DNA from: Paenibacillus sp. JNUCC32
GTDB lineage: Bacteria; Bacillota; Bacilli; Paenibacillales; Paenibacillaceae
Assembly (NCBI RefSeq): GCF_014863545.1
Contig: NZ_CP062260.1
Coordinates: forward strand, 1,488,001-1,552,000
DNA: 64,000 bases
Direction of reading: 5' to 3'
Numbering within the stretch: the first letter of the stretch is position 1; every line of letters begins with the position of its first letter. A program made the position numbers and the translations under genes. Positions 9,073 through 17,963 of the stretch are shown here, piece after piece. The notes below the pieces were generated by a model. It saw only the letters and a program-made list of their open reading frames with translations, was not told where the DNA came from and made no database searches.

Positions 9073-9900
9073 ATGATGAAATCGTTAAACGGTGTCCAAA
9101 AAACATTGATGACGCTCTTGACCGGACTGGTGACGATCATGGCGCTGTTCCCGCTGCTCTGGGTCATCATTGCCGGTTTCAAAGATAAGGCGGAGGTGCT
9201 TGCAACGCCGTTCCGTTTCTTCCCGAAGAAATGGATGGTTCAGAATTACACGGATATTCTGAGCGACGCGACCTTCATTCAATCGATGCTGGTCACATTC
9301 GGGGGCGCCGTTCTCTTCGCGGCGCTGAGCTTGGCCGTGAACGCCACCGCGGCTTACGTTTTCGCCAGGCTGGAATTCAGGTTCAAGACGATGCTGTGGG
9401 TTTATGTCATCGTCACCATGTTCATTCCAGGCATGGCCATTCTGCTGACCTCCTTCATTGTGGTGAATGAGATGGGAATGCTCGATACGCTGGCGGTGCT
9501 CGTATTGCCCGGCATTGCTTCCGCGGGTCATATGTTCTTCATCCGCCAATTCTACTTGAATATTCCGATGGCGCTTGAAGAGGCGGCGCTGATTGACGGA
9601 GCAGGAAGGATCAAGATTTTTACGCATATCTTCATTCCAATGTCGTTTCCGGTCTTCGTCATCGTGGGCATAGGCTCCTATTTGGCCTATTGGAACTCCT
9701 TCGTATGGCCGACGATGACGATCACCAACCCGGAGCTCTTTCAAATCATGCAATATTTATACACCTTCCGTTCCGAACGGGCAACCGAAATGGGCATGCT
9801 GATGGCCGGATCGGCGCTTTCCTGCCTGCCGACCATTATCTTGTTCCTCTTCTTCCAGAAGCACATCATTTCAGGAATCAAAATCTCCGGTTTGAAGTAA
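9073..9900 (+). CDS. sugar ABC transporter permease (MalG/UgpE type)
   Basis: Second permease of the importer, 275 residues, six membrane segments, with the EAA loop EEAALIDGAGRIKIFTHI. ATG 9073 is chosen because AGGAGG lies at 9062-9067; the frame is open further upstream but overlaps the first permease without its own site. It ends with the common GIKISGLK-type C-terminus. The DUF6259-like gene follows 29 bases later, so importer and intracellular glycosidases are probably one transcript. Confidence 0.92.
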   Translation: MMKSLNGVQKTLMTLLTGLVTIMALFPLLWVIIAGFKDKAEVLATPFRFFPKKWMVQNYTDILSDATFIQSMLVTFGGAVLFAALSLAVNATAAYVFARLEFRFKTMLWVYVIVTMFIPGMAILLTSFIVVNEMGMLDTLAVLVLPGIASAGHMFFIRQFYLNIPMALEEAALIDGAGRIKIFTHIFIPMSFPVFVIVGIGSYLAYWNSFVWPTMTITNPELFQIMQYLYTFRSERATEMGMLMAGSALSCLPTIILFLFFQKHIISGIKISGLK

Positions 9901-9929
9901 CATTCTAAGCCAACAGGTGGAGGTGGGGC

Positions 9930-12155
9930 ATGATTATACTTGAGAACAGGCATATCCGGCTGGAAATCAGCGAGATTGACGGCACGGTTCGAGGCATTCG
10001 CGATAACGTTAGAGGAATCGGGCTTATCGCGGATACGGGCACGGCGGATCCATTTCGCTTGGAGACGGACGCGGGTTTCAGCAGCTCCTTTCAGAACTTC
10101 GGATGGAGCAGGGAAAATACGGAAGACGGGACAGATCAGGTTCAGTTGAGCTGGGACACGCAGCAAGGTATGATCGTCACGGCTTCCGTAAAGCTCGCAG
10201 AAGAAGCGGATTGCATTGAATTCCGATGCGCAGCAGAGAACCATTCGGGAATCCGATTGCTGAGCCTGGAATATCCGGTTATTCCGAATTTGACCACGAT
10301 CACGGAGCACGGCGAGGAGGATTATATCGCCCATTCCTTTGCAACCGGCTTTGAGGTCAACAACCCGATGAAGGTATTTGAAACGGACGGAATCGGATTT
10401 CGTTTCATGCCGTATCCGGAGAGCTTTTCCGGGGCAACGATGCAGTTTTTTGCCTATTACGGCAAAGACAGGGGCGGGCTGCAACTCGCTGCCCTGGACG
10501 GCGAGGGCCATCCGAAATGGCTCAATTTCTTCAAGAACGGGAACGGCTTGCTGGAAGCCTCCGTGATCCATGGCTGCAGTGATATGGGACCCGGCAAGGG
10601 GATCAAGCCGCATTATCCGGTGCAAGTGTCGATTCTGTCAGGAAGCGGCTGGTACGAAGCTGCTGACCGGTACAAGTGCTGGGCCGTGCAACAGAAGTGG
10701 TGTAGACGCGGCAAGCTTTCGGAGAGGGCTGCGAAGGAAGGCAGTCCATGGCTGCATGAGGATATGGGCGCGGCAACCTTCGGTATCAATGCGGGATCGG
10801 ATCGTACGGCATGGATACAACAATACCACGACAGCATCGGAACGCCGATGCTCCACATCCTGGGCCCCGATTGGACGCATCGGCCGCAAACCTTCGGCAG
10901 CGGCGTGCCGGGGGGATATGATGATTGGTTTCCGACCCGCTTCAACCCAGAAAACATCGCTCTGATCCGAAAGCTGGGCCATCGCTTCGCTCCGTTCGAA
11001 TTCGATTACCTTTATCATTTTGACGGAGCCGACGGAGAGCTTGGCAGAGCAGCCGAGCAGAAGTTTCCCGAGCTGAAAAAAAGCGTGGATGCTTACCGCT
11101 TTCCGTTCCTTTGTCCGGCGCATCCGTACACCCACGATTTTCATGTGAGGCGGGATACGGCACTGCAGCAGAGCGATGACATCGATTCGATCTACTACGA
11201 TATCTCCGCCAACAACATTCTGAAGATCTGCATGGATGACAGCCACGGTCATCCGGTCGGAGCCGGCAGCATCATTGAGGAGGCTTACCGGCGGAACTTT
11301 GCCGATACGAAGGCGGCCATGTGCGAAACAGCCGGACGCTATATCCCCATGGGAACCGAGATGATGAATGAAACGATGCTGGATCTGATCGACTACTATC
11401 AAGCCCGGGCAGGGGGGCAGCCGGCGGCGCCGCTCGAAGGATGGCCGATCCGGGAGCTGCTTAAAACAGGTGCGGCCTATCTCATCCCGATGTTTACTTA
11501 CGTATATCACGAGTACGGCGCGCTGAGATTGGACGGCTGGGGCAAGCTGACCGAGGAAATCGGAGAGCTTTACTATTTTACGGTAGCACGCACGTATCTC
11601 TGGGGCGGCCTGTACGAATTGAATTACGAGTACAGTCCGATGGAGGCGCTGGACGGCAACGAAAATACCGCGGAGGAGCATTATTATCCGTTTGAACCGC
11701 GCGGGTATGCCTTCTCGGCGAACAGGGCCGATTACTTGGCTCTGTATGCACGGCTGCGAATCGGTGCCGCGAAGCCGTATTGGTCGTATGGCACGATGCT
11801 TCGGCCGCTCTCCTTCGACGTTCCTATGACGCCGATGAAGTGGTTTCATTACAACCACGGCAAGGATACGCCGGAATATAACAATTCGGGAGAACTGCTG
11901 ACAGACGCCGTTATCCACTCGGCATGGCAGAATGATCAAGGGGATGTCGGCTTGTTCTTTGCGAATGTGACCGGAGAGGAGCAGACAATAAGCATCGAGC
12001 TCCGTCCGGAAGACTTCGGAAAGACGACCGTGACCGGGCAGCTGTACACGAAAGCGGGAGAGCCGGCCATTGATTGCTCCATGGAACAAGGCGGATTGCG
12101 TTTGCTTAAGCTGCCGGCACGAAGCATAGCGATGTTGGAACTGACTTCGCCTTAA
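9930..12155 (+). CDS. DUF6259-like protein, putative cytoplasmic glycoside hydrolase
   Basis: A 741-residue protein without signal peptide. The N-terminal 270 residues look like a beta-sandwich (glycosidase supersandwich style), followed by a TIM-barrel-like region and a short C-terminal beta domain that closes LLKLPARSIAMLEL. Acidic residues at barrel-strand ends, Asp424 in IYYDIS and Glu477 in PMGTEMMNE, could be nucleophile and acid/base. The layout resembles DUF6259 proteins, which have no settled activity that I know of. Preceded by a GGTGGAGGTGGGG site and embedded between an importer and a GH172 gene, it probably removes a specific linkage or side group from imported arabino-oligosaccharides. 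The activity is not recognised. Confidence 0.6.
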   Translation: MIILENRHIRLEISEIDGTVRGIRDNVRGIGLIADTGTADPFRLETDAGFSSSFQNFGWSRENTEDGTDQVQLSWDTQQGMIVTASVKLAEEADCIEFRCAAENHSGIRLLSLEYPVIPNLTTITEHGEEDYIAHSFATGFEVNNPMKVFETDGIGFRFMPYPESFSGATMQFFAYYGKDRGGLQLAALDGEGHPKWLNFFKNGNGLLEASVIHGCSDMGPGKGIKPHYPVQVSILSGSGWYEAADRYKCWAVQQKWCRRGKLSERAAKEGSPWLHEDMGAATFGINAGSDRTAWIQQYHDSIGTPMLHILGPDWTHRPQTFGSGVPGGYDDWFPTRFNPENIALIRKLGHRFAPFEFDYLYHFDGADGELGRAAEQKFPELKKSVDAYRFPFLCPAHPYTHDFHVRRDTALQQSDDIDSIYYDISANNILKICMDDSHGHPVGAGSIIEEAYRRNFADTKAAMCETAGRYIPMGTEMMNETMLDLIDYYQARAGGQPAAPLEGWPIRELLKTGAAYLIPMFTYVYHEYGALRLDGWGKLTEEIGELYYFTVARTYLWGGLYELNYEYSPMEALDGNENTAEEHYYPFEPRGYAFSANRADYLALYARLRIGAAKPYWSYGTMLRPLSFDVPMTPMKWFHYNHGKDTPEYNNSGELLTDAVIHSAWQNDQGDVGLFFANVTGEEQTISIELRPEDFGKTTVTGQLYTKAGEPAIDCSMEQGGLRLLKLPARSIAMLELTSP

Positions 12156-12164
12156 CTTGGCACA

Positions 12165-14333
12165 ATGACGCGGTTTTCTGAGGCGGAGGATGATAGAAAT
12201 TGGGGCGGCGACGTCGGACAATTGGATCAGATTGACGATTTCAGCCTGTTAAAGAATGGACGACGTGTCGCTGGCGGGGATTTCTTGCCGGAAAACGAGC
12301 AGAATGGAGGACTTATGGCACAATTACCGGACGCTTATGTAAAGCGGTGGGATTATGACCAATTAGGGAGTGCAGCTCCCAAGCTGAGTCTTAAACAAAT
12401 CGATAAAGGCACTTATCACTGCATAATGACATTTGAGCTGGATCAGGAGATACGACAGGATGATTGGCAGCTGCGCCTGGAGCCTGCGTTCCAGCCGTAT
12501 TTTCACTGGGCTCCTCATATAACGCCGACTTCCCGGCATGTGATGGATCAGCACAGCTTTCGGTCGCCTGCCCTCATTGCTCATGACGGCACCAGACTGC
12601 TCACACTGATACCGGATCTGGATCTGATCGCGAAGGATGCGGACGCTCGTTGGTACTTGGATCTGGATGCTCCGAACAACCAATTCGTCTTGGGAATGAG
12701 CCGGACCCGTGTGAGTGATCACGTGCTGTTTGAGAAGGTGGAGGGTGCTGCTTATTCGCCCGGAACGTTCTGCATCGGCTTCTACCTCATGACGTTGGAG
12801 GATGATCAAGCTGCATTGAACCCCTGGCGGCCGGTGCTGCAATTTTTATGGGAGCGATGGGGTCACTCCCGACTCCGTCAGGGCATCCATGACAGAGCTC
12901 CTCTCGAACACTATGTAAAATATGCGTACGACTGGGCTTTTCGCCATTGGAAAGATACGGTGTGGCAGGAATTCGAATGGAACGGACTGAAGGTCGGGGC
13001 TCCCGTATTCATTGCCGACGTGAGTCAAAGCCCGAATTATCCTGGCGTTCCGAACGAACGGGAAAGCCGATCGATTTGGAACCAAGCGTGGTTCAGCTCC
13101 CTTCGTTCGGCGCAAGGCCTCTATCGTTACGGTAAGAAACAGGATGATCCGGAACTGGTTCGCAAGGCCAGGCTCATGAAAGAGCTGGCTCTTGCTGCTC
13201 CGCAGCGAAGCGGGTTCTTTCCCGCCGTTATTGCGACGGAGATGAAGCGGGTGATGGTGGAGGGACAGGAAGTTAACCGGTCAGGTAGTTGGGACCATGC
13301 CTTCTGGGGGAATTCCAATCGCAATCCGGCCGATCCTTGGGGCTCGATCGCGGAAGCGCCTTACCATGTGCTGGACATGAGCTGGACGGCGCTGCTCATG
13401 CTTCGCTGGCATGATGAAATCGAGCCGGATCCAAGGCTCATGGAATACGCCGTACGCTATGCGGATGAGCTTCTGGCTCTTCAGGACGAGAAGGGCTATT
13501 TTCCGGCCTGGCTTGACCAAGAGACGTTAGCGCCGCTGGATATTCTTCGAGAGTCTCCGGAGACGTCGCTCTCCGTCACGTTTTTGCTGAAGCTGCACGA
13601 CATGCGGCCGGATCCCAGATATTTGGAAACGGCAGTAAGGGCGCTGGAGGTTGTCGTCAACGAGATCGTACCGTCCGGCAGATGGGAGGATTTCGAGACG
13701 TATTGGTCCTGCTGCTCCTTTGGCCGCGAAGAGCTCCCCGGCTGCAAGGTGGTTAGGAATAACATGTTCAAGCAGTGCAATTTCTCCATGTTCTGGACGG
13801 CGGAGGCCTTATTTCAGATGTACAAGACGACCGGCGAGATGCGATATCTGACACTCGGCACACGTGTGCTGGATGAAATGCTGATGACGCAAGCCTCCTG
13901 GCAGCCTCCCTATCTGTATGTTGACGTATTGGGCGGATTCGGCGTCATGAACTGCGACGGGGAGTGGAATGATGCGAGGCAAAGCCTGTTTGCAGAGCTG
14001 ATCCTTCAATACGGCGTGGAATTGGACCAGCCGGAATATATTGAACGCGGTGTTGCCGCATTGCAGGCCTCTTTTGCCATGATGTATTGCCCCGAGAATA
14101 TAAAAACAAAACAGCAGTGGGAACGGGCGTATCCTTTCTTTAACGAGAAGGATTACGGCTTCATGATGGAGAATTACGGTCATGACGGCGATGTAGGTGA
14201 GGACGGGCGGGGCATGGGGACTTTCACCATTTTTGATTGGGGGAACGGCGCGGCCGCCGAAGCTTACCTGCGGATCAAGGCCCATCTGGGTCAGACGTTG
14301 AAAGACCGGTACGGATACGATATCACACACTAA
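12165..14333 (+). CDS. uncharacterised six-hairpin-like protein of the arabinan locus
   Basis: Unrecognised 722-residue cytoplasmic protein. The first 250 residues look beta-rich; from there repeated amphipathic helices (for example AFRHWKDTVWQEFEWNG, SLRSAQGLYRYG, MSWTALLMLRWHDE) suggest an alpha/alpha toroid of the six-hairpin glycosidase kind. A cysteine cluster (Cys516, Cys517, Cys527, then KQCNFSMFW) could bind metal, as cysteines do in GH127-type arabinofuranosidases, but the GH127 motifs themselves are not seen. ATG 12165 has no ribosome site; ATG 12315, preceded by GGAGG, is a rival that would remove 50 residues. It begins nine bases after the DUF6259-like gene. A role on beta-D-arabinofuranosyl ends is only a guess. 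Confidence 0.55.
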   Translation: MTRFSEAEDDRNWGGDVGQLDQIDDFSLLKNGRRVAGGDFLPENEQNGGLMAQLPDAYVKRWDYDQLGSAAPKLSLKQIDKGTYHCIMTFELDQEIRQDDWQLRLEPAFQPYFHWAPHITPTSRHVMDQHSFRSPALIAHDGTRLLTLIPDLDLIAKDADARWYLDLDAPNNQFVLGMSRTRVSDHVLFEKVEGAAYSPGTFCIGFYLMTLEDDQAALNPWRPVLQFLWERWGHSRLRQGIHDRAPLEHYVKYAYDWAFRHWKDTVWQEFEWNGLKVGAPVFIADVSQSPNYPGVPNERESRSIWNQAWFSSLRSAQGLYRYGKKQDDPELVRKARLMKELALAAPQRSGFFPAVIATEMKRVMVEGQEVNRSGSWDHAFWGNSNRNPADPWGSIAEAPYHVLDMSWTALLMLRWHDEIEPDPRLMEYAVRYADELLALQDEKGYFPAWLDQETLAPLDILRESPETSLSVTFLLKLHDMRPDPRYLETAVRALEVVVNEIVPSGRWEDFETYWSCCSFGREELPGCKVVRNNMFKQCNFSMFWTAEALFQMYKTTGEMRYLTLGTRVLDEMLMTQASWQPPYLYVDVLGGFGVMNCDGEWNDARQSLFAELILQYGVELDQPEYIERGVAALQASFAMMYCPENIKTKQQWERAYPFFNEKDYGFMMENYGHDGDVGEDGRGMGTFTIFDWGNGAAAEAYLRIKAHLGQTLKDRYGYDITH

Positions 14334-14347
14334 AGGAGCGATTACGG

Positions 14348-15430
14348 ATGATGAACTTTAACGGGCTCAACATGCATCTCGGAAACTTATCCAAGCTGTC
14401 TAATGCGAAGACGAGATCCATCAGCGCGGAGAATTTTACCGGCGAGAAAGGAAAAGGGGGCATGGCGACGGACGGCACGGGTGCAGCGGCTTCCAGGGAT
14501 CTGGGCGCGGGCTGGAAGGTGTCTCCTTCCGTGGAGATTATGCCGGGAGAAACCTTTACTATGGGTGACATTCAAGGCCCTGGGGCCATTCAGCATATTT
14601 GGCTGACCTGTCATCCGTCGCTGTGGCGCAATATGATTATCCGCATGTATTGGGACGAAGAGCAGGACCCTTCGGTTGAGGTTCCGGTGGGCGATTTGTT
14701 CTGTAACGGGTGGGGTGAACGTAGCGATGTCAATTCGATTCCGGTTGCCGTCAATCCGGCCGGCGGCATGAACAGCTACTGGCAGATGCCGTTTCGCAAG
14801 CAAGCCCGATTGACGATGGAGAATCGCGCGCCGGAAAAGGCGGTCCTTTACTACCAAATCGACTATACCCTGACGGACATCCCCGAAGAAGAGGCTTATT
14901 TTCATGCACAGTGGCGGAGAACGAATCCCGTTCCTTATAAGGACGTTTACACGATCCTGGATGGCGTGAAGGGACAGGGGCACTATGTAGGGACTTACCT
15001 AGCCTGGCAGGTGAACAACAGCGGCTGGTGGGGCGAAGGGGAGATCAAGTTTTATATGGACGGGGACCAGGATTACCCGACCATCTGCGGTACGGGAACG
15101 GAGGATTATTTCGGCGGAGCTTGGAACTGGGAACAGCCGATCGGTACGTACCGAACCTACTCGACGCCTTATCTGGGGATGCACCAAGTGCTGAAGCCGG
15201 ACGGATTATATCGCAGCCAGCAGCGCTTCGGCATGTATCGATGGCATGTCATGGATCCGATCCGCTTCCAAAGCGATCTTCGCGTCACGATCCAGGACCT
15301 CGGCTGGAGGTCAGGAGGCAGATACCTGCCGCAGCAGAGCGATATTGCATCGACGGCGTTCTGGTATCAGGCGGAGCCCCATGCGCCATTCCCGGAACTA
15401 CCGGATAACGATGAGCGGGAGGTTATATAA
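14348..15430 (+). CDS. GH172 (DUF2961) glycosidase, second copy
   Basis: Second DUF2961/GH172 enzyme, 360 residues, clearly homologous to but diverged from the copy at 4329. Shared blocks are GPGAIQHIWLT, RMYWDEEQDPSVEVPVGD, HAQWRR, GTGTEDYFGGAWN (Glu252 as probable catalytic residue) and STAFWYQAEPHAPFPELP. No signal peptide. AAGGAG lies nine bases before ATG 14348, just after the stop of the preceding gene. Two non-identical copies in one locus suggest different linkage preferences, for example alpha-1,5 versus alpha-1,3 branches, which is inference. Confidence 0.88.
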   Translation: MMNFNGLNMHLGNLSKLSNAKTRSISAENFTGEKGKGGMATDGTGAAASRDLGAGWKVSPSVEIMPGETFTMGDIQGPGAIQHIWLTCHPSLWRNMIIRMYWDEEQDPSVEVPVGDLFCNGWGERSDVNSIPVAVNPAGGMNSYWQMPFRKQARLTMENRAPEKAVLYYQIDYTLTDIPEEEAYFHAQWRRTNPVPYKDVYTILDGVKGQGHYVGTYLAWQVNNSGWWGEGEIKFYMDGDQDYPTICGTGTEDYFGGAWNWEQPIGTYRTYSTPYLGMHQVLKPDGLYRSQQRFGMYRWHVMDPIRFQSDLRVTIQDLGWRSGGRYLPQQSDIASTAFWYQAEPHAPFPELPDNDEREVI

Positions 15431-15528
15431 GCAGGCGCTATTGCTTAGCTTCCGGTATGGTGATAGTGTGAAGCCATGGACCCTTTTGCATCTGCTTGTC
15501 GGTTTCATGGTCGTTAATGGAGGATAGG

Positions 15529-16542
15529 ATGGACAAACATACAATTTATACCATTGCAGATCGGGTAGGCGTATCTCCTTCCACGGTGTCCAGAGCCTTG
15601 TCGGGGAGAGGTTACTGCAGTCCCAAGACGAAGAGCAAAATTCTGGCGGCTGCCCAAGAAATGAACTATGCGCCCGATCATGCAGCGAAGATGCTGAAAA
15701 TGAGGCAAACCAATAAAATCATTTTTGCCGTTCCGGATATATGCAACCCTTTCTATTTCGATATGATCAACGGCATCAATCAGGTGCTGGAGGAGCATGA
15801 TTACCTGATGATTCTGTTCTACACCAAGCACAGGCTCCAGGAGGAGATGAAGGCGATCCAGACGCTTCGGGAAAACGTCGCCGACGGCATGATCATGGTG
15901 TCTTTCGATTTTGGAGAAGAAAATATCGGGGCTATCAATGCGCTGCAGGCTCCGGTCGTGCTGACGAATAAATACGTGTCGCCGGATGGCAGCGACCGCT
16001 TTGACTACGTATATGTGGATACGTATGACGGAATCAAGCAAAGCACGGAGCATCTGATCAAGCAAGGCCTGCGCAGCATCGCCTATGTCGGCGGTAATCT
16101 CAGCGAGCAGACCGGCCATGAGCGGTTCTGCGGGTATCGGGATGCCATGCTGGAGGCAGGAATCCCCTTGATTCCTCGTTTTATCGCCGAATCCGACTAT
16201 ACGGAAAGCGGCGGTTATGCGATGGCGAAAGCGTGGCTGCAAGGGCCCGACCACCCGGAGGGCATCGTTGCCGCGAACGATCTAATGGCGATCGGCGTCA
16301 TGAAAGCTTGCGAAGAAGCCGGATTAAAAATTCCCCATGACGTTGCCGTTGTGGGCATGGATAATCTGGACATTGCCTCCCGCGTATATCCCAAGCTGAC
16401 GTCCGTTGCTTTGCAGCAGGAGGAAATCGGCCGCAAAGCGGCCCAGATCCTGATGGATCGCATAATGGGAATTCCGAGGGAGGAGCGGGCCGTGAAATTG
16501 ATGCCGCAGATGGTCGTGCGCGATTCCAGCGTAAAGATATGA
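15529..16542 (+). CDS. LacI-family transcriptional regulator
   Basis: Complete 337-residue LacI/GalR regulator. The N-terminal head has the canonical helix-turn-helix YTIADRVGVSPSTVSRAL (about residues 6-23) and hinge, and the effector domain follows (KIIFAVPDICNPFYFD, PEGIVAANDLMAIG, DVAVVGMDNLDIA). ATG 15529 is chosen for its GGAGGATA site; the open frame upstream is not supported. It closes the D-arabinan locus about 100 bases after GH172-2, giving the locus a LacI regulator at each end, perhaps for two inducers or two nested controls. Confidence 0.93.
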   Translation: MDKHTIYTIADRVGVSPSTVSRALSGRGYCSPKTKSKILAAAQEMNYAPDHAAKMLKMRQTNKIIFAVPDICNPFYFDMINGINQVLEEHDYLMILFYTKHRLQEEMKAIQTLRENVADGMIMVSFDFGEENIGAINALQAPVVLTNKYVSPDGSDRFDYVYVDTYDGIKQSTEHLIKQGLRSIAYVGGNLSEQTGHERFCGYRDAMLEAGIPLIPRFIAESDYTESGGYAMAKAWLQGPDHPEGIVAANDLMAIGVMKACEEAGLKIPHDVAVVGMDNLDIASRVYPKLTSVALQQEEIGRKAAQILMDRIMGIPREERAVKLMPQMVVRDSSVKI

Positions 16543-16639
16543 AGCGAGGATGGAGTATAATGGGTTGTTTCCGAATGAACATGAACGTCATGATAAAGGC
16601 TCCATCATGAACTAGCATGCTTGCGTTGAATATGGTGTT

Positions 16640-16686
16640 GAACCGTTCCTAGCAGTACAACTGCCAAGAGAACGGTTCTTTTTTTT
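16640..16686 (+). terminator. rho-independent terminator ending the arabinan locus
   Basis: GAACCGTTC (16640-16648) pairs perfectly with GAACGGTTC (16670-16678); the loop can form an extra GCAG/CTGC stem. A run of T follows. Confidence 0.85.
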
Positions 16687-16713
16687 GTTGTAAGGAAATG
16701 ATCTTTGGTGGGG

Positions 16714-16755
16714 AAGTCCCCAACCTTCGCGCTTGCGTGATCGGGTTGGGGACTT
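16714..16755. repeat. perfect 12-bp intergenic hairpin
   Basis: AAGTCCCCAACC (16714-16725) and GGTTGGGGACTT (16744-16755) are exact inverted copies with an 18-base loop containing TTCGCGCTTGCG. It lies after an already adequate terminator, so it may be a second terminator or a dispersed palindromic element; a similar-sized hairpin is at 25423-25471. Confidence 0.55.
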
Positions 16756-16818
16756 TGTCGTGGATCAAGGATTTGTAGGATCATAGCGAACTGAGAAGCG
16801 GAGGTGTTCGCTGTAGGG

Positions 16819-16880
16819 GTAATAATTATTACTCTTCAGAGTAAAATTGATTGACTATTAAAGTAATTTAAAATACTCTA
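16819..16880 (+). promoter_or_regulatory. palindrome-rich promoter region of the formamidase operon
   Basis: GTAATAATTATTAC (16819-16832) is a perfect palindrome and runs into ACTCT-TC-AGAGT. TTGACT at about 16851 with an AT-rich -10 near 16874 forms a plausible promoter, and ACTCT/AGTA elements recur near the -10. This suggests a dedicated regulator, possibly the helix-turn-helix protein encoded by the third gene of the operon. Confidence 0.4.
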
Positions 16881-16902
16881 TAAAGTAACAAGGAGGTTCA
16901 CA

Positions 16903-17907
16903 TTGAAAAAGTCCAATCGAATCATGGTTGTTGTGAAGGGAGAGAAACGGATGTCAACAATCCATAGTCTTCAACCGGATATTCACACGCTTCACGGATT
17001 TTTTAGCAAGGAGCTGGAACCGGCCCTATATATTCAGTCCGGGGATACCGTGGTGTATCGAACCTTGGATGCGGGATGGGGACTTGCGAAGCGCTCTGCT
17101 CCGGGAGCGCCGAGATCGAAGTTTACGGAGCGTGCGCCGGAGCGGGTGGAGAAGCAGTTCGGGCATGCCTTATTGGGTCCCGTGCATATCCAAGGGGCTA
17201 AACCGGGGCTTACCTTGGAGATTCAGATCAACGAGGTCGTTCCCGGGCCGTGGGGTTGGACCTCTGCCGGAGGGTTTCCAAGCTATTGGAACGAGAAGCT
17301 GGGCATGACCGATACCCAGGAAATGACATTGGACTTTGAATTGGATGCCAAAACAATGACTGGCAGGAGTCAGTTCGAAAATTTCAAGTACAGCGTCGGA
17401 CTGAAGCCATTCATGGGGATTATGGGCATGCCGCCGGAGGAAGAAGGTCAGCATACGACTTTTGTGCCGCGCCCTTATGGAGGAAATCTCGATTGCAAAG
17501 AATTAACCGCCGGGAGCACCTTGTATCTGCCGATTCCGGTAGATGGCGGGCTGTTCTCAACAGGGGATGGACATGCGGCTCAAGGCGACGGCGAAGTTAG
17601 CGGTCCCGCTTTGGAATGTCCCATGGAGAAGGTGAGCCTAACCTTTCATGTCCGTGACGACATGCCCATTAAGATGCCCAGAGCAAAGACGAGTACCGGT
17701 TGGCTGACGATGGGATTCCACGAGGACCTGGACGAAGCGATGTGGATGGCCTTGAGCGGGATGCTGGATCTCATGACAGAGCTTTATTCCATTTCGAGAA
17801 CGGAGGCGTACGCATACGCCACCTTGACGGTGGATCTGAGAGTAACCCAGATCGTGAATATCCTGAAGGGCGTGCATGCATTTTTGCCTTTTGGCGCGTT
17901 GAGGTGA
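16903..17907 (+). CDS. acetamidase/formamidase family protein
   Basis: Member of the FmdA/AmdA amidase family that hydrolyses short amides such as formamide or acetamide to ammonia and the acid. The 334 residues have the family landmarks HGFFSKELEPAL, SGDTVVYRTLDAGWG, GHALLGPVHIQGAKPG and GDGHAAQGDGEVSG. TTG 16903 is placed six bases after AAGGAGG; ATG 16951, matching the usual homologue start at MSTIHSLQ, is a serious alternative. First gene of a three-gene set with an alpha/beta hydrolase and the HTH-F1-beta protein. The natural substrate is unknown. Confidence 0.85.
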   Translation: MKKSNRIMVVVKGEKRMSTIHSLQPDIHTLHGFFSKELEPALYIQSGDTVVYRTLDAGWGLAKRSAPGAPRSKFTERAPERVEKQFGHALLGPVHIQGAKPGLTLEIQINEVVPGPWGWTSAGGFPSYWNEKLGMTDTQEMTLDFELDAKTMTGRSQFENFKYSVGLKPFMGIMGMPPEEEGQHTTFVPRPYGGNLDCKELTAGSTLYLPIPVDGGLFSTGDGHAAQGDGEVSGPALECPMEKVSLTFHVRDDMPIKMPRAKTSTGWLTMGFHEDLDEAMWMALSGMLDLMTELYSISRTEAYAYATLTVDLRVTQIVNILKGVHAFLPFGALR

Positions 17908-17963
17908 ACGAATGCACCAAGTGTTGGCTTTTTTTAATGTAGATTTTATAGGAGGGCTCATGC

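Larger units (their letters stand above)
16543..16902. other. intergenic stretch with two inverted repeats and a promoter region
   Basis: This 360-base gap has no credible gene. It holds the terminator at 16640-16686, the perfect hairpin at 16714-16755 and the palindrome-rich promoter region at 16819-16880, described separately. Confidence 0.7.

Noticed and set aside
8120..9106. 328-codon frame on the minus strand opposite the first permease
   Set aside because: It is antisense to a clear permease gene with good family motifs, lacks a ribosome site and reads as low-complexity charged sequence, so it is a shadow frame.
9741..10625. 294-codon minus-strand frame spanning the permease end and the next gene
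   Set aside because: It crosses the boundary of two real plus-strand genes and has no start signal or domain.
10638..12221. 527-codon frame on the minus strand opposite the DUF6259-like gene
   Set aside because: Codon pattern and family-like sequence support the plus strand; this antisense frame has no recognisable domain and is rich in Arg and His, typical of shadow translation.
12165..14333. GH127-type beta-L-arabinofuranosidase for the 722-residue protein
   Set aside because: The helical build and CC pair are suggestive, but the Glu-x-Cys motif and other GH127 signatures were not found.
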